NCBI GenBank assembly: GCA_028565635.1
Contig: JAOXYB010017829.1
Coordinates: 1 to 18,559 of the forward strand
DNA length: 18,559 bases
Reading direction: 5' to 3'
From: Phoronis ovalis
Taxonomy: Eukaryota; Phoronida; Phoronidae
Notes under the pieces: model-generated
Databases searched by the model: none
The model's input: the letters and a program-made list of their open reading frames with translations, nothing else
What the model was told of the DNA's origin: nothing
Position numbers and translations under genes: made by a program
Shown: piece by piece, positions 17,805-18,559 of the stretch
Position numbering within the stretch: position 1 is the stretch's first letter
Layout of the letters: the number at the start of each line of letters is the position of its first letter

Positions 17805-17975
17805 AAGTAAGCTGTGGTATTCCAAAAAACGTAACCTATGCATCTGTTATATTCAATAAAACAACAAACGTCATAGAAGCAAGATATATTTGTGCAGAGG
17901 GATACAATATGACCCAAAATTCAACTGGCGTCTGCTTGTCGGATGGAAACTGGACGGCAATACCGTCATGCATCA
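17805..17975 (+). CDS. Exon: sushi/CCP domain 9 (last in window)
   Basis: The 57-codon exon reads VSCGIPKNVTYASVIF, ARYICAEGYNMT, GVCLSDGNW and IPSC: a complete four-cysteine CCP with sequons NVT, NKT, NMT, NST and NWT. The acceptor is TTTATTTTTAG ending at 17804, and the donor is A|GTAAGC at 17976, both phase 1, so the gene goes on to the right. It is the intact relative of the fossil exon at 14026. The preceding 226-base intron is open in this frame but not in the frame of CCP 8, so it is not a continuation of that exon. Confidence 0.92.
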
Positions 17976-18559
17976 GTAAGCACATTAATTACGCATGTGC
18001 ATGAATATCGAAAAATATAGACATATGTCATTTAAGATATCAAATGGCTGGGTAATGATGTCATATCATGTAGAAATGGATCATGATCCCAAGAGGTATT
18101 GCAGAGGTATTGCATGTATAGACTGTTTATATGTTTTTAGATTCCCTTTTAACAGTCTGATTAAATCCATCCCTTAGTGTTCCGTACCTTCTCAACTAAC
18201 GTCTGGACTTAACCATAGTCTATTTTTGTGATATTCCTTCAATTTAACAAGAACGAAATAATTACGTCATTAATCTTTTGCCAACCGAGATAAGCATGTC
18301 TCTCTGTGCGATCCATAGTCGCCTACCACGTCTATTCTATCATTATGACATTCTGAATAGGTATCGCCGGGGAGCTTGCTTTTTGCTTAGCGGCCTGCAG
18401 ATAAACTTTGGCAGCACAGCATGTGTGTGATCAACCCCGGGGGGTTCACTTGAAGAGAAGTCGGGTACCCATGCTCGTCCGTAGCACATCGCTCCCACTA
18501 GATAGGAATTTAATTATAAATTAACTCGGAAAATATTACCCTAGTAAAATACGATGGTT
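17976..18559 (+). other. Start of the next intron, with a probable dispersed repeat
   Basis: No further exon is seen before the edge. The segment from about 18365 to 18500 is GC-richer and contains CCCCGGGGGGTTCACTTG followed by CATGCTCGTCCG. This resembles the style of high-copy invertebrate repeats, but no family can be named. Confidence 0.5.

Larger units (their letters stand above)
4373..17975 (+). other. Gene model: kringle/PAN/sushi mosaic gene (3' end beyond window)
   Basis: Proposed exon order: signal peptide (candidate); kringle 7207-7482; PAN 7721-7966; kringle 9182-9439; PAN 10270-10500; then CCP exons 11282-11467, 11901-12077, 13330-13500, 13636-13806, 14814-14981, 15076-15252, 16578-16751, 17408-17578 and 17805-17975. 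Each domain exon starts at codon position 2, ends at codon position 1 and is a multiple of three, so any subset can be spliced together in frame. The last exon ends in a donor, so more exons lie to the right. The only stop codons met in frame are in two CCP relics, described separately. No transmembrane helix or protease domain is present here. That all these exons belong to one transcript is inferred from orientation, spacing and phase; cDNA would be needed to prove it. Confidence 0.8.

Noticed and set aside
17417-18004. A 195-codon open frame taken as a single exon
   Set aside because: It reads CCP 8 in the wrong frame, runs through an intron and only then enters the true frame of CCP 9. 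The two sushi modules with proper splice sites at 17408-17578 and 17805-17975 explain the region better.

Overview
This is eukaryotic genomic DNA from an invertebrate animal. It is AT-rich, with GT-AG introns, single-domain exons and a heavy load of decayed transposons. A bivalve or other lophotrochozoan is my best guess, from the domain mixture and the repeat style. That placement is inference and rests on no marker gene. Few of the true coding exons begin with ATG, so exons were placed by reading domain signatures together with splice sites and intron phase.

Layout, all on the + strand. (1) 1-712: the last intron and last coding exon of an opsin. The exon carries TM6, TM7 with the retinal-binding lysine, NPxxY and helix 8. 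Its 3' region contains a possible poly(A) signal and a strong hairpin. (2) About 1.2-4.4 kb: intergenic DNA. Near 3.58-3.67 kb lie two E2F-like TTTCGCGC motifs, a TATAAATA box and a good splice donor, which may be the promoter and noncoding first exon of the next gene. A candidate signal-peptide exon sits at 4373-4445. (3) 7207-17975: at least thirteen intact exons of one large secreted or cell-surface gene. Their order is kringle, PAN/Apple, kringle, PAN/Apple, then nine sushi/CCP domains. The gene continues past the right edge. Every intact exon encodes exactly one domain and is flanked on both sides by phase-1 introns, the signature of exon shuffling and duplication.

Two more CCP copies inside the array are dead or conditional. 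One at 12947-13108 keeps its reading frame and all four cysteines but has an in-frame TAA. One at 14026-14189 has lost three cysteines and one base. CCP exons 13330-13500 and 13636-13806 are a recent tandem duplicate whose homology runs into the introns. The array is therefore gaining and losing modules.

Introns hold relics of a non-LTR retrotransposon (8376-8690, frameshifted) and a Tc1/mariner transposase (about 9713-10052). They also hold a 25-bp tandem duplication, a perfect NRF-1-type palindrome (12411-12424) and probable dispersed repeats (about 15.3-16.5 kb and near 18.4 kb). Introns are 94 to 1325 nt between confidently called exons. No bacterial-type genes, rRNA, complete tRNA or CRISPR were seen.

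How it may work: kringle, PAN/Apple and CCP modules are extracellular disulfide-bonded binding domains. The product is probably a glycosylated secreted or membrane-anchored recognition or adhesion protein. No protease or transmembrane segment is visible in this window, so an enzymatic role cannot be judged.
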